From the NCBI GenBank assembly GCA_963969495.1, contig OZ018330.1:70967637-71031636 (forward strand): DNA of 64,000 nucleotides, given 5' to 3'. A program made the translations under genes and the position numbers. The DNA comes from Ceratothoa steindachneri. Taxonomy: Eukaryota; Arthropoda; Malacostraca; Isopoda; Cymothoidae. Positions 24,000 through 36,600 of the stretch are shown piece by piece. Below the pieces are notes generated by a model. It had not been told where the DNA came from, did not search any database, and saw only the letters and a program-made list of their open reading frames with translations. How positions within the stretch are numbered: the stretch's first letter is position 1; each line of letters starts with the position of its first letter.

Positions 24000-25500
24000 G
24001 ACATTGTGAAATGTGTTGTTGATAGGAAACGGGCCTCGCATTTAAGATGGTTAACATGGTAGATTTTGGATGAATGCCTGAAAAAAATGCAAAAGGGGAG
24101 TGAGATGATTGGCTAATCAGAGTAAGAGAGCAAAAATGAGGTATTTAAAATAAAGATGAAAAAATGGTGAACTGGATGGAAAAAGGAAGAAATTTTGAAA
24201 TGAAGTATGAAAGGTGGGAAAACTAGAGAAGAGGAGCTGTCTTAACATCAGAATTTTGAATGGGAGAGTACTTGTTGGAAATGTGGAGGTGGAAGGTCGA
24301 TGGCGAATTTTCATTCGTGAACTTTATGCGAGAGTTTGTCAGTGTTGGAGGAGGTCTGAAAATGACAAAAGCAACTGGAGCAGATGAAAGAGTAACCGAG
24401 ATGAGAAAAGGTAGTGATGGCATTGTGTAATGGGTCTGGAGTGATGATGTTTTAAGGTGGTATAGTGCGTGAGGACTGGAAGAATGTTGTTATAGCACCA
24501 ATTTTTAAGGGGAAAGTAGAGAAAGATGAATGCAAAGACTAGAAATGAATAGTTCTGTTGAGTATTATAAGCAAAATGGCTGAATTTTTTTTTGATTGGT
24601 TGTGTCTAGAGCATAATAATTGAAGGGTTGAATATGGATGAATACGGTGGATTTCGAGTGGGAAATTTGTGTGAGGGTCAATTCGTTGCGTTGTGGCCAG
24701 GCAAGGGAAGGGAAAAGGATGCAAGGTCAAAGGTGCATCTCTAAAAAGCGTATGGCGATAATGAATAGTTATGCAAGGTTTTAAGTAAGCGTGGAGTAGG
24801 TGATATACGTATGTACAAGTGGCCTTTATGGCAGGAGTAAGGCACGAGTTCAGAAGAAAGATGCCGGGAGTGAGTGGTTTCATATTTGTTCCAGGATAGG
24901 TGAGGGTGTGTACTGTCATCATAGCTGGGGTAATAAGAGAAGTATACATTGGATTATGAGAAAGGTGTGTAAAATTGACGACAAATTGTGAGGTATGGAG
25001 GAGGAGGAGGCTAAATGTAAACACAGAGAAGAGCAATGTGATGGTGTTTCGGGATAAATGGAAGCTGTGGCACGATATTCGATTCCACAGTGTGCCTTTG
25101 AACGGGTCGGATGTTTTGAGTAACCAATGCACTGGGTTAATGCTAATGGTATGTGTGAGGCAGCTTGCTACCACAAGTTTTTGAATAGTAGAAAGGTTTC
25201 TGGAATTATCAGATCGTTACTTAATGCTAAGAGTTTGAAAGTGGAATGCACCAGGAAGTTGCATGAGAGTATTGTGGGAGCAAAGATTGTGTATGGCAAT
25301 GAGTGTATGCGATGGAAAGATCGAGAGCAAAGGGAGAACAAATAATTAATTATCAATGTATGAAAGATGTTGTTATGGAAATCTTAGATGCAAAAGGAAT
25401 GGGGAAAGAGGGGTTAGGGCTATTTAGGGTGATCATAAGTTTGGGGCGAATACGTTGAGGTGGGATGAGTAGTGATGACTCTTATTTGGGGGAGTAACAG
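24000..25500 (+). pseudogene. Degenerate LINE reverse transcriptase
   Basis: Plus-strand pieces in several frames match the order of an arthropod non-LTR RT. DWKNVVIAPIFKGKVEKDEC comes first (~24475), then MDEYGGFRVGNLCEGQFVAL, and after the palm region FLNSRKVSGIIRSLLNAKSL with KLHESIVGAKIVYGNECMRW (~25170-25320). Stops are dense and the catalytic box is not legible. It is an old dead copy in plus orientation inside the large dynein intron. Confidence 0.55.
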
Positions 25501-25860
25501 GTACATGTGCGTGTACGTAAGTCGCGCGCTCGCACATGATCTTGGTACACACTTATTAAAGAGAGCGCCCCAAAGTTTTGCGATCCTTATCAGTGATTAA
25601 ATCTAATCTTGTATACTTAGAAATTATTGGTCATAAAACGGTCCCGAGTCGAAGAACGCGGGTGTCCTCGTCTCCCCCAAATTATCCCCCTTCTTACCTC
25701 ACTCGCCCCCTCCCCTTTGTAGGCGTTTATATTATCATTCATTTTATAGTTCTAAATTTAACCTTTTGTTAACTCTCAGAGCTGAAATAAACTTGTTATT
25801 ATATTATCTTTAATTTACTAATATTACTGAGCTTTCGTCATCTACTTATGACGTCCTCAT
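25501..25860. other. Unassigned, GC-richer, LTR- or UTR-like segment
   Basis: Contains CCCGAGTCGAAGAACGCGGG, a pyrimidine-rich stretch (25668-25720) and AATAAA at about 25787 followed by an AT-rich tail. It looks like a retroelement UTR or LTR piece, but no matching partner was found in the window. Confidence 0.25.
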
Positions 25861-26004
25861 CGCGTTTAAATGTTCTAAAGTGCGAATGTATATCGCTGAT
25901 TGGCGGCACGCGGGCCAACGGATGAAGCTTGGTAATGACGGCGAACGTCGGGATTCGTGGTTACTTGAGATTCTTTGAGAATGACCTAAAATAGGATCCC
26001 GCAC

Positions 26005-26066
26005 AGGTGATCCCCATGAGGAAGCAGGAGGAGTTCGCCAACCTGCCTTTATCCAGGCGGATTATA
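26005..26066 (-). repeat. SINE/LINE tail segment shared with 50459-50495
   Basis: The reverse complement reads TAATCCGCCTGGATAAAGGC then AGGTTGGCGAAC. It corresponds to the 3' part of the tRNA-like SINE at 49990-50520 (GATCCACCTGGATAAAGGGA then GGTTGGCGAAC). It indicates a second, opposite-strand copy of the same 3' end. Confidence 0.65.
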
Positions 26067-26199
26067 TTTTCTTCTCACTTCTTTTATCGGGCATTATATT
26101 ACTCTATCTTCTTTTTTTAGTTATTTATTGCGTTTATTATATATTAATTGCGCCTTCCCTCCACTTAACCCCTCATATCGCTTTATCATTCCCTTTATT

Positions 26200-26202
<3 letters not shown>

Positions 26203-26252
<50 letters not shown>

Positions 26253-26276
26253 AAAACTCACAAAGTATCGCGTGAG

Positions 26277-26346
<70 letters not shown>
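26203..26346. repeat. Two (TA)n tracts enclosing a 30-bp PLE-end fragment
   Basis: (TA)n at 26203-26250 and 26281-26346. Between them is GGAAAACTCACAAAGTATCG then CGTGAGTATG, nearly the same as GAAAAACTCACAAAGTGTCA at 33494, the outer end of a PLE copy next to another (TA)n. Confidence 0.85.
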
Positions 26347-28218
<1,872 letters not shown>

Positions 28219-28221
28219 CTG

Positions 28222-28234
28222 GTATATATATATA

Positions 28235-28305
<71 letters not shown>
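28222..28305. repeat. (TA)n microsatellite
   Basis: Alternating TA with one TT interruption, between repeat copy A and the solo LTR. Confidence 0.95.
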
Positions 28306-28309
<4 letters not shown>

Positions 28310-29601
28310 GTAGAATAGGCTCTCGACGATATACCATATATAACTATTCGTTGAGGGAATTATTCTAATATTTCGAGTGCGTGGTAATCTGATTGACCGA
28401 AGTTAGTCCAAAGAGGGGAGGGGGCTGGAACGGAGCGCAAGGATAAATAATATGGCTACCATTAATAAAATAGAGTTTTATTAATTAAACTATCAACAAC
28501 ACACAAAAAAAATGTTTACATAAACGGAGAATGAAAAGGGTCGTGGGAATATCTGACTAATCCGAGGATTAAGACTTGGAGAGATTTAAAAAAGTAAACA
28601 AATAAAAATTAAAAGGAAGGGAGGAATGGTTTGCTAAACCATTTAAAGCACAGGGTTGCGTTGACAAAAGTTAAATAATTAAAGGTAATGCTCAGCTTAC
28701 GTAATTACAAAGTTGTTGTGCAGAGGAAGACGATACGAAGGAATCTTCGGTCCACTGGCAATTTCGGGGGGTTGTCCGTAACGAAGGGCAAGGACTGTCT
28801 TCGAAGAGTGAGAGCGAAGTGGGGCTCGGAAGTACGAGTGATCTTTGTGACAGCCAATCGGAGATGTTCTAGATGAACAATGGAGGTTATTGTTGAAACC
28901 AAGCGTTCTCTTGAAGAACGTTAAAAAAGGGGGGGAATTTAATTATCCGGACGTGATGTCTTGGGAACGAGAACCGTTTCTTGATGAACGGGCTTGAAAA
29001 ACAATGGCTGTTCTAACGTGGTTCTCTTTCTGAACAACAGGGGGAGAGGGGGGGTTGAGAACCGTCTCTTGTCAAACGGGCTCAAAGAACAATGGCTGTT
29101 CTAACGTTGTTCTCTTTCTGAACAACAGGGGGCCTTGTTGACTTGGCGTCTTGAAGGCACGAACCTTGGCAATCAAGGGATATTGTCCTCCTCTGGACAA
29201 TAAGGGTTTTCTCGAGGTAGAGAGTTCCTAGGTGCACAAGGAAGACCGGATCGGCGTGATGCCTCGCGAAGATAATCTGGATCTGATCTGGTTCAATCGG
29301 GAAAAGCTATGATATAAAATACCCGTAGCCATCTCCATGGCGTAGGGGATAATTGAGTTGGGGACTTCGGGGGAATGCCCCGGTCGCGCCTGGGAAAATA
29401 CCTTATCTGCCCATAAGCCTAATTCAATCTGGCGAGATCTACGTATGGAGGCGAAACGGGGAAGTGAACCTCCTTCATTAAACATTGGCTATGATGGGAG
29501 ATAACGCGCTTCTGCTCCCTCTCGCAGGCAGGATGCACATGGCTAAGCATGGTTAAAATGTGATAGAGGCTGAATTAAAGCGGCCTCAGACCGTTCTATC
29601 A
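28306..29601 (-). mobile_element. Solo LTR related to the 5307-11429 element
   Basis: Starts TGTCGTAGAATAGGCTCTCG and ends GACCGTTCTATCA, parallel in full length to the LTRs at 5307 and 9730. It is diverged, and has only about two ~79-bp G-run repeat units (28970-29130). (TA)n sits at both edges (to 28305 and from 29602), so target duplications cannot be read. No internal region is present. Confidence 0.8.
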
Positions 29602-29626
29602 TATATATATATATATATATATATAT
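29602..29626. repeat. (TA)n short tract
   Basis: 25 bp of alternating TA after the solo LTR. Confidence 0.9.
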
Positions 29627-29859
29627 GGGTCGTGGGAACTTCCTTTTTTGAGATTAAAGACCAGGTCCAGCTGAGCTTTGATTAACTTTCTTCTTTGCTC
29701 CTCTAATTTTCTTATTATACTTTTTTTTTGCCTTGCGAAAGGTTAGGAATTATTTTACGCGGTTTAGCCACCTCGAAACCGTACATTCATATACTATGGT
29801 TAATCCTCTGTTCAAAGATAATACTAAAAGGTCAAAGAATGTGGATATCAAAAAGGAAT

Positions 29860-30790
29860 GGGGGCAAGGTTAATATTAGGTCACCTAGGATACCTGGGGA
29901 ATGAGAATTTCATTAGCATTAACAATTTAATTAGTTAAGAGTTTTAAAGTCATCTGCGTAGCCGTCTGTTGGTCATTAAACCTCGGTCTCTCTTCTTGGA
30001 TTAAGATAGCTTCCAGGATGTCAAGGTCACTTCTTTGTTTGATCACGGTTTTCCCCACTAAAATTTCTCTCTCTTGATTGATGGGTTCCGTGTTGCATTA
30101 AGTAGTGATTTTTGATGGCGCCGTTTTGCAATCATATGGTGAGTCGATGAGGTAAGGATGTGGTTGTCATTTCAATGTATTTATTTGAAGAATGAGGCTT
30201 ACAGTCTTCATGTGGGCAGTTGAATTCGTAAATTACATTGCAGGCATTCATTTCTTTTGTTTTGATTGTGTTATTGCTAATGAGGTGATTGCTAATTTAC
30301 TTGGTTTTGTAGTATATTAATTATCAGTTGTAACCTTTCTTCTGGATTCGTCCATTTTGAATTTGGTGTATAATATATTTTTATTCTTCTTTCGACCGTT
30401 TTATATGAATCACTTATTTGTTTTTTGAAAAGGACATTTATTGGGCATTTCTTATTATCTTCTTTATTATTTATATATAAATTTTGCAAAAACGTCTTTG
30501 TCTACCGTAGTGTTGGAGAAACCATTGTTTATTAATACTTGCTTTATTCGTTTAATTAATTTTTTCTCACGACATGACGAATCCTTTAAGATATCTGTTA
30601 TGTCTTCCCTCTTTCTCCGAGCCGAAAGAACGTGCGACCCAATCTTCCTTCAGGATGAAATTAACCACCTTATCGGCAATTTCATTGAAGTTAATATTTT
30701 GTTTAGGAATTTTCAGAGTTCGCACGTGGGTGTAGGGATTTGGCTAATTATGGGCATGAGGGGGTTTCCAACTTTGTGGAGTTTTACGGT
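29860..30790 (-). pseudogene. Penelope-like element, minus copy with GIY-YIG-like end
   Basis: From the right, minus frames read GYAYGTVKLHKVGNPLMPII (RT0/1 region, ~30880-30750), then LINNGFSNTTVDKDVFAKFI. Further left, around 30255-30080, VIYEFNCPHEDC, NKYIEMTTTSLPHRLTI and LQNGAIKNHY correspond to a GIY-YIG-type endonuclease. A tail follows (SKKRDRGLMTNRR). The copy lacks the RT core and is shifted many times. It lies head-to-head with the plus copy that starts at about 30800. Confidence 0.7.
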
Positions 30791-30799
30791 CCCATAAGC

Positions 30800-32527
30800 G
30801 TATCCATTGAACAGATCAACAAACAACCTGGAAACATACAAATGAAGAAAATTATAGGTGACTTCAGCGCAGGATACGCTTATGGGACCGTAAAACCCCA
30901 CAAAGTTGGAAACCCCCTCAGGTCCATAATTAGCCAATCCCTACACCCACGTACGAACTTGGAAAATTCCTAAACAAAATATTAACTCGATACGTACCCA
31001 ACAAATACAGCCTCAAATCCTCGGCTGATTTCATCGATATCATTCGACCCGCTAACCCTAAGAAAATAATAGCTTCCATGGACGTAGGATCACTATTCAC
31101 TAATGTACCAGTCGCCGAAACAATAGACATAATACTAGAACACGTCTATGACCAAAATGACCGCCCCCCAATTGGAATACCAAGGGACGACATGAAGAGA
31201 CTGCTACAAATTTTCACCTCTGAAGCCCCCTTCTTTGACCTCAATGGAAGCATGTACCGCCAAGGCGATGTAGTTGCCATGGGTTCTTCCTTGGGAGTTC
31301 TCTTTGCCAACTTCTATATGGGAGTGGTTGAAAAAAGGGTCTTCTCAAGAGTACCCAAGCTACATATTTACTGTAGGTACATAGACGACATCTAAATCAA
31401 CGTACAAACACAAGAAGAAATACATAATCTGGAAAAAGCCTTTAAAGAATGTTCTTCCCTCAACTACACCATCGAAGAAAGCCACAACAACCAATTACCA
31501 TTCTTAGATATCCTCACTACCAATATCAATGAAACAATAACAACTGAAATTTATTTTAAACCCACCAACCCGGGATTTTGCATGAATGGGGACAGCGAAT
31601 GTCCTAAGCGCTACCGAACAAGCGTGATATCGTCGTACATCAATCGTGCTTTTACCCACGGCACCACATGGAAGGACACACACAACGAACTAGAGAGAGA
31701 CACTCAGGTACTTGTAAATAACGGATTCTCCAATAAAGAAATACAAACAGCCAAAAGAATTAAAATGGACAAATGGTACCTCTCAGAACCCCAGAAGAAC
31801 AGGAATACGGATAATGAGGATATTATAGAACTATTCTACAAGAATATTATGAGCACAGAACACCGAGCAGATGAAAGAGCCACCCTGGACATTATAGACC
31901 GAGGAATAAAACCCATAAACGCCGGGAAAAAAGATCGCACTAATCATCTTCTATCAAGATAGACGTACTTCAGCCCTCTTCATGAAAAATAACCCCAAAC
32001 CCCCGCTACAACCGAAACAAAGAACACATCTGATATACGAGTACACATGTACTCGTACCGAAACCACTCTCTCAAGAAGAATGTCATACCATCTGAACAA
32101 CGGTGCACCTAAAAAACATACACAAGAAATACACGGAACATGACTCAACCGAAAAATGATAGAAGAAAACACCAAAATTTTAGACTATGCTCCCAACAGG
32201 CGCCAACTGCTCTTCCATAAAGCTATATATATCCAAGAGAAGCAACCGAATTTAAACATACAGTCTAACTCCAATGGAATCCTGCCCGGCGCAAGAAAAG
32301 CAAACAGAGGGACAGACGTACTCAGAGCTGCCCCCAGCTACTAATCCTCCTTGGCAAGCAGCATATCCCCCCCCCCACCTCTCTGGCTACCTACTTCTCC
32401 GACCTTTTATCACCTGGATCCAACCTACCTACACGTGTATAGCTTCGTTCGTAAATTTGTAATACATTTTGTAACATATATAAACTAATACTCTGAAGAT
32501 GGTACTCGATGTATCAAAACGCGTCAG
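30800..32527 (+). pseudogene. Penelope-like element, plus copy (RT and C-terminal region)
   Basis: The plus frame from ~30865 reads YAYGTVKPHKVGNPLRSIIS, then LTRYVPNKYSLKSSADFI, ASMDVGSLFTNVPVAETI (RT motif A), GDVVAMGSSLGVLFANFYMG (motif B) and YCRYIDDI (YIDD active site), immediately followed by a TAA at 31393. The downstream frame (31400-31962) reads LNYTIEESHNNQLPFLDILT and later LVNNGFSNKEIQTAKRIKMD. A nuclease-like segment follows at ~32030-32110 (LIYEYTCTRTETTLSRRMSY). The tail near 32492-32527 folds like the PLE hammerhead-type motif. One stop in the active-site exon and a few shifts make it defective, but it is much less decayed than the minus copy. Confidence 0.85.
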
Positions 32528-32753
32528 TTAAATTAAAGAAAGTGTTAAATTACGTGAATTTACTTCTACCTTTGGTAAAATAACAAACATCAGTCTCCTA
32601 TGAACTTCAGAACCGCTTATTTACAGGTTAAACAATGAAGAAAAGGCGAATATAAGACAAATCGAGAAGATTGAAAAAAGAATTACTAATTCGAACTAGC
32701 GGTCGCTTTTAATAAAACATACTATAATGAAAATATACTGCCCAAATTCACAC

Positions 32754-32754
<1 letters not shown>

Positions 32755-32839
<85 letters not shown>
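32755..32839. repeat. (TA)n microsatellite
   Basis: 85 bp of alternating TA. Confidence 0.97.
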
Positions 32840-32841
<2 letters not shown>

Positions 32842-32878
32842 AAAAAAGTACAGTAACGTACTTTTAAATGCAGAAAAG

Positions 32879-32975
32879 CAACCACAGTGTTAGGATCAAT
32901 TTATTTATGATGACGATGACGGAGGTTTCCATCGAAACCTGGTTTCGCCAATAAATTGATCCTAACACTGTGGTT
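32879..32975. repeat. Perfect 24-bp inverted repeat (hairpin) between TA tracts
   Basis: AACCACAGTGTTAGGATCAA plus TTTA at 32879-32902 is the exact reverse complement of 32952-32975. The 49-bp loop holds a smaller GGTTTCCATCGAAACC-type inverted repeat. It could be a MITE or a PLE-end relic; unassigned. Confidence 0.85.
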
Positions 32976-33003
32976 TTTTTTCTACATATACATATATATA
33001 TAT

Positions 33004-33429
33004 ACCAGGCAATGGCTTCGCTACTAAGATTAAAATTTAAAATCTAAAAAAAGCAGCTATGGTTAAATTTTTATAAATTTTCTGAACTTCGCCAATTATA
33101 ATATTTTTAAAAAGGAACTCTAAACTAAATTTCCCCCATTTCAAAATATTACGTTGCTAAAATCTAGTTATAGAAGAAGAAGATATATAAAAATAAATTT
33201 TCTGAACTTCACCTTTGGAATTCTTTGGGTTTTAAAATTTCACAAAATTTCGATACTTATATTTATTTCTGAACTTCAACATTTTGTTTTTGGATATTGT
33301 AAAAGAATTATTAGGAATAACTTTGATAAAAAAAACATAACTCATAACAAAAACTAAGATGAAATTATTATTCAAATACTCAAAACAATTCCCTTCTTAA
33401 ATTACAGTTAGTGATAATGATGATGGTGA

Positions 33430-33431
<2 letters not shown>
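33004..33431 (+). repeat. TA-bounded ~410-bp repeat, copy B
   Basis: Starts CCAGGCAATGGCTTCGCTAC after a short TA tract and continues ATTAAAATTTAAAATC. It has CTGAACTTCGCCAATTATAA and CTGAACTTCACCTTTGG blocks and ends AATTACAGTTAGTGATAATG before (TA)n at 33434. It is the inverse orientation of copy A. Confidence 0.85.

Positions 33432-33433
<2 letters not shown>

Positions 33434-33493
<60 letters not shown>
33434..33493. repeat. (TA)n microsatellite
   Basis: 60 bp of alternating TA next to the outer end of the PLE inverted repeat. Confidence 0.97.
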
Positions 33494-33497
<4 letters not shown>

Positions 33498-35090
33498 AAC
33501 TCACAAAGTGTCACGTGAGGGTAGCAAATGAATGCAATGTCCGGCAGGAAAAAATGAAAAGGTGTTTCCAAGTACTTTCGAACTTTATTAAGTTCCTTAT
33601 TAAGGATAACTACAAGAAATAGTATTATATTAGAGGTATATATATACGAAAGGAAAGTATGAAAGACCGCCTCAAAAACAAGAAATCACCAATGAGGAAG
33701 ACGGAAGGGGGAAGGTAAAGAAACACATTAAGAATTACAAGAAGCAGGTAGTAAGGTCAAACTAAGTCGAAGGAAAGGGTAATATATTCAAAGAAATGGA
33801 GATAGCCTAACGAGCGAGATTATAAGACACGATGAGCAAAAGGCGGGAAACATACAATGTACAAAACAGAGCAGTGACAATTAAAAAATAAAAAAATAAT
33901 AATAAAAAATTAAAATAAAATAGGGGCCACATAACTAAAGAATGTATATAAAAAAACTAGGAACGAAAGACAAAACTAATTTCTTTGAGTACTAATCTTT
34001 TAATTATAGCATCTATTTTATATAAACCAGGGGGAGGGGTAAAATAATCACATTGGCTTATAAAAGCACAGTCAATGATATTCCTTTTTATAGGGTCATT
34101 GGAACGATAAATAAATTTGGCCGAGTTCCAGTTAATTAGATGGACAAAGAAAGCACTGTTATCTTTCCCTCTTCGGACATTATATTTATGTTAATTTATG
34201 CGAACAGAAAGTTGTTTACCTGTTTGTCCGTAATATTTACTTAGACAATCAGAACACTCAACTGAATAAACTCCTCCTCCTCCCAAACTATTACAATTAT
34301 TACGTACTAATAAACAGAAATGTTAAAGTTATTCAAAAGACGGGGAAGATCACTAAAACAAAGAGAAAAAGGTAGAACTAAATTGTTATTACTATTAAAA
34401 GGGAGAGTAGGGACAGATTGATAAAATGTCTTTTTAGCAGAAGAAAGACAGTTTTGAAGAAACGGGTAAGGGTAACAAAGTTTATGGCCAATTTCAAAGA
34501 TATTGGAAAATTCCAAATCCATATATTCCGGGCTCACAACTCGTAATGTCCGTAGAAACATAGAAGAAAAAACAGAGCGTTTAACTTTAGGGCTGTGAGA
34601 AGAGTGAAAATGAATATAAGAATTTAAATTAGTAGGCTTACGAAAGAGAGAGTATTTAAAACATGTATGAGTTCTATGAATAAGAAGATCAAGAAAGGAA
34701 AGGGTTCTATTATTTTTCAACTCGTGGGTAAATTTAATTGAAGGGACGAGACAATTGAGTCTGGTAAGAAAAACATTAACATCTTTGGAATTAGGCCACA
34801 AGCAAATGACATCATCAATAATATACCTGTACCAAACGATCGGAGCGTCAAGAATAGTAGGGAGAAGTTTTGTTACAAAAAACTCCATATATAAGTTTGG
34901 AGGAAATATTTGCTTTCGAATGAAAACTTACAGTTTTTGGTGCAAAGGAAAATGAGGTTCAAGAAAGTAGTAACGGGTACCGACAAGTCATAATTTTGCA
35001 AATGATCATTAAGGAAATTGAAAAGGTCTTCAACGGGTAGTTTAACATTTCTGTTGCTTTTAAATATGAGACGACCATTAAGAATTTATT
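33494..35090 (-). pseudogene. Penelope-like element, minus copy with RT
   Basis: The open frame 34888-34307 carries VWYRYIIDDVICLWPNSKDV (IDD active site), FTHELKNNRTLSFLDLLIHR, SLFRKPTNLNSYIHFHSSHS and NCLSSAKKTFYQS. It is followed (34300-34190) by VYSVECSDCLSKYYGQTGKQ and LSVRI, a GIY-YIG-like nuclease start (VY...YYGQTGK), and a stop-broken HKYNVRRGKDNSAFFVHLIN. This fits a PLE C-terminal half in minus orientation. The upstream RT motifs 0-A are missing or unreadable. Its 3' 780 bp are repeated in inverse orientation at 35087-35870. Confidence 0.85.
33530..34311 (-). repeat. Left arm of ~780-bp inverted repeat (PLE 3' region)
   Basis: It matches the reverse complement of 35087-35870 over its whole length with few differences, e.g. 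TCCTTATTAAGGATAACTAC here against GTAGTTATCCTTGATAAGGA there. The ~775-bp spacer is the RT coding part and the element's upstream end. Confidence 0.93.
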
Positions 35091-35870
35091 AGTACGTAAT
35101 AATTGTAATAGTTTGGGAGGGAGGGGGGAGTTTATTCAGTTGAGTGTTCTGATTGTCTAAGTAAATATTACGGACAAACAGGTAAACAACTTTCTGTTCG
35201 CATAAATTAACATAAATATAATGTCCGAAGAGGGAAAGATAACAGTGCTTTCTTTGTCCATCTAATTAACTGGAACTCGGCCAAATTTATTTATCGTTCC
35301 AATGACCCTATAAAAAGGAATATCATTGACTGTGCTTTTATGAGCCAATGTGATTATTTTACCCCTCCCCCTGGTTTATATAAAATAGATGCTATAATTA
35401 AAAGATTAGTACTCAAAGAAATTAGTTTTGTCTTTCGTTCCTAGTTTTTTTTATATACATTCTTTGTTATGTGGCTACTATTTTATTTTAATTTTTTATT
35501 ATTATTTTTTATTTGTTAATTGTCACTGCTCTGTTTTGTACATTGTATTTTCCCCCCCTTTTGCTCATCGGGTCTTATAATCTCGCTCGTTAGGCTATCT
35601 CCATTTCTTTGAATCTGTTACCCTTTCCTTCGACTTAGTTTGACCTTACTACCTGCTTCTTGTAATTCTTAATATGTTTCTTTACCTTCCCCCTTCCGTC
35701 TTCCTCATTGGTGATTTCTTGTTTTTGAGGCGGTCTTTCATACTTTCCTTTCGTATATATATACCTCTAATATAATACTATTTCTTGTAGTTATCCTTGA
35801 TAAGGAACTTAATAAAGTTCGAAAGTACTTGGAAACACCTTTTCATTTTTTCCTGCCGGACATTGCATTC
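35087..35870 (+). repeat. Right arm of ~780-bp inverted repeat (5'-truncated PLE copy)
   Basis: A plus-oriented second PLE copy containing only the GIY-YIG-like start (VECSDCLSKYYGQTGKQLSV, ~35125-35200) to the 3' end. With the minus copy it forms a head-to-head pair. It ends at GGACATTGCATTCATATAT, running into (TA)n. Confidence 0.93.
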
Positions 35871-35880
35871 ATATATATAT

Positions 35881-35936
<56 letters not shown>
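35871..35936. repeat. (TA)n microsatellite
   Basis: About 66 bp of TA with one AG interruption, adjacent to the right PLE end. Confidence 0.95.
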
Positions 35937-35940
<4 letters not shown>

Positions 35941-36219
35941 TATATTATAGGAATGGAAACCTAATTTTTGCAATGAGATAGAATTTTAAAATTATCGGCG
36001 CTAACATTGATTTTACATTATATGATGTGATCCTTAATTGCGGATGTTTCTTTATCGTTCGAAGGTTGTGCCAGTTCCATTGCTGATTTCTAAATGAGAG
36101 CAACACAATATTTCTCCATCATACTAACTTAGACCGCAATCGCCCCTAAGTCTTATTCAACTTAGTAGCAGCTTCGGTATAAACTGACGACTGAAATTTA
36201 TTATTTAAGACGAAGATAT

Positions 36220-36600
36220 TTCACCAATTAAACACTTTTTGAAAATCTGGAGGCGATTGTTTTCATTGCCACGAAATTGCTCGTCGGAGTCGAGCATAAT
36301 TGTCCTATACCTTTTCTTCGAGAGTCTTTATTCCTCTGTAGTGTCCCGACAAACCTGGTGACCCTACCCGGAGTAACCTTTCGTGGTAACAACCCCTTAA
36401 CTCTCCGCAGCAGCACTCAAATGGAGGAACGGAAGTTAAGTCCAACAGAAGCAGCAAAAAGAATGATAACACACGAACAAACATACGGGTTTTACAAAAG
36501 TTCTGTGAGACTCTTTTTTTTCGAGAGGTTTACTGGTGGTATGATAGAAAAAGTTCCGTCAAACAATCTTGAAGTCTACTTTTCCAGCACGAGTCATTGA
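36220..36600 (+). other. Candidate gypsy LTR/leader with primer-binding-site-like motif
   Basis: TGGTGACCCTACCCGGAGTA at 36356-36375 resembles the TGGTGACCC leader found just inside the LTR of many arthropod gypsy elements. Gypsy gag debris occurs further downstream (37790-38400). A maT relic sits between them. No LTR pair was identified, so the assignment is tentative. Confidence 0.35.
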
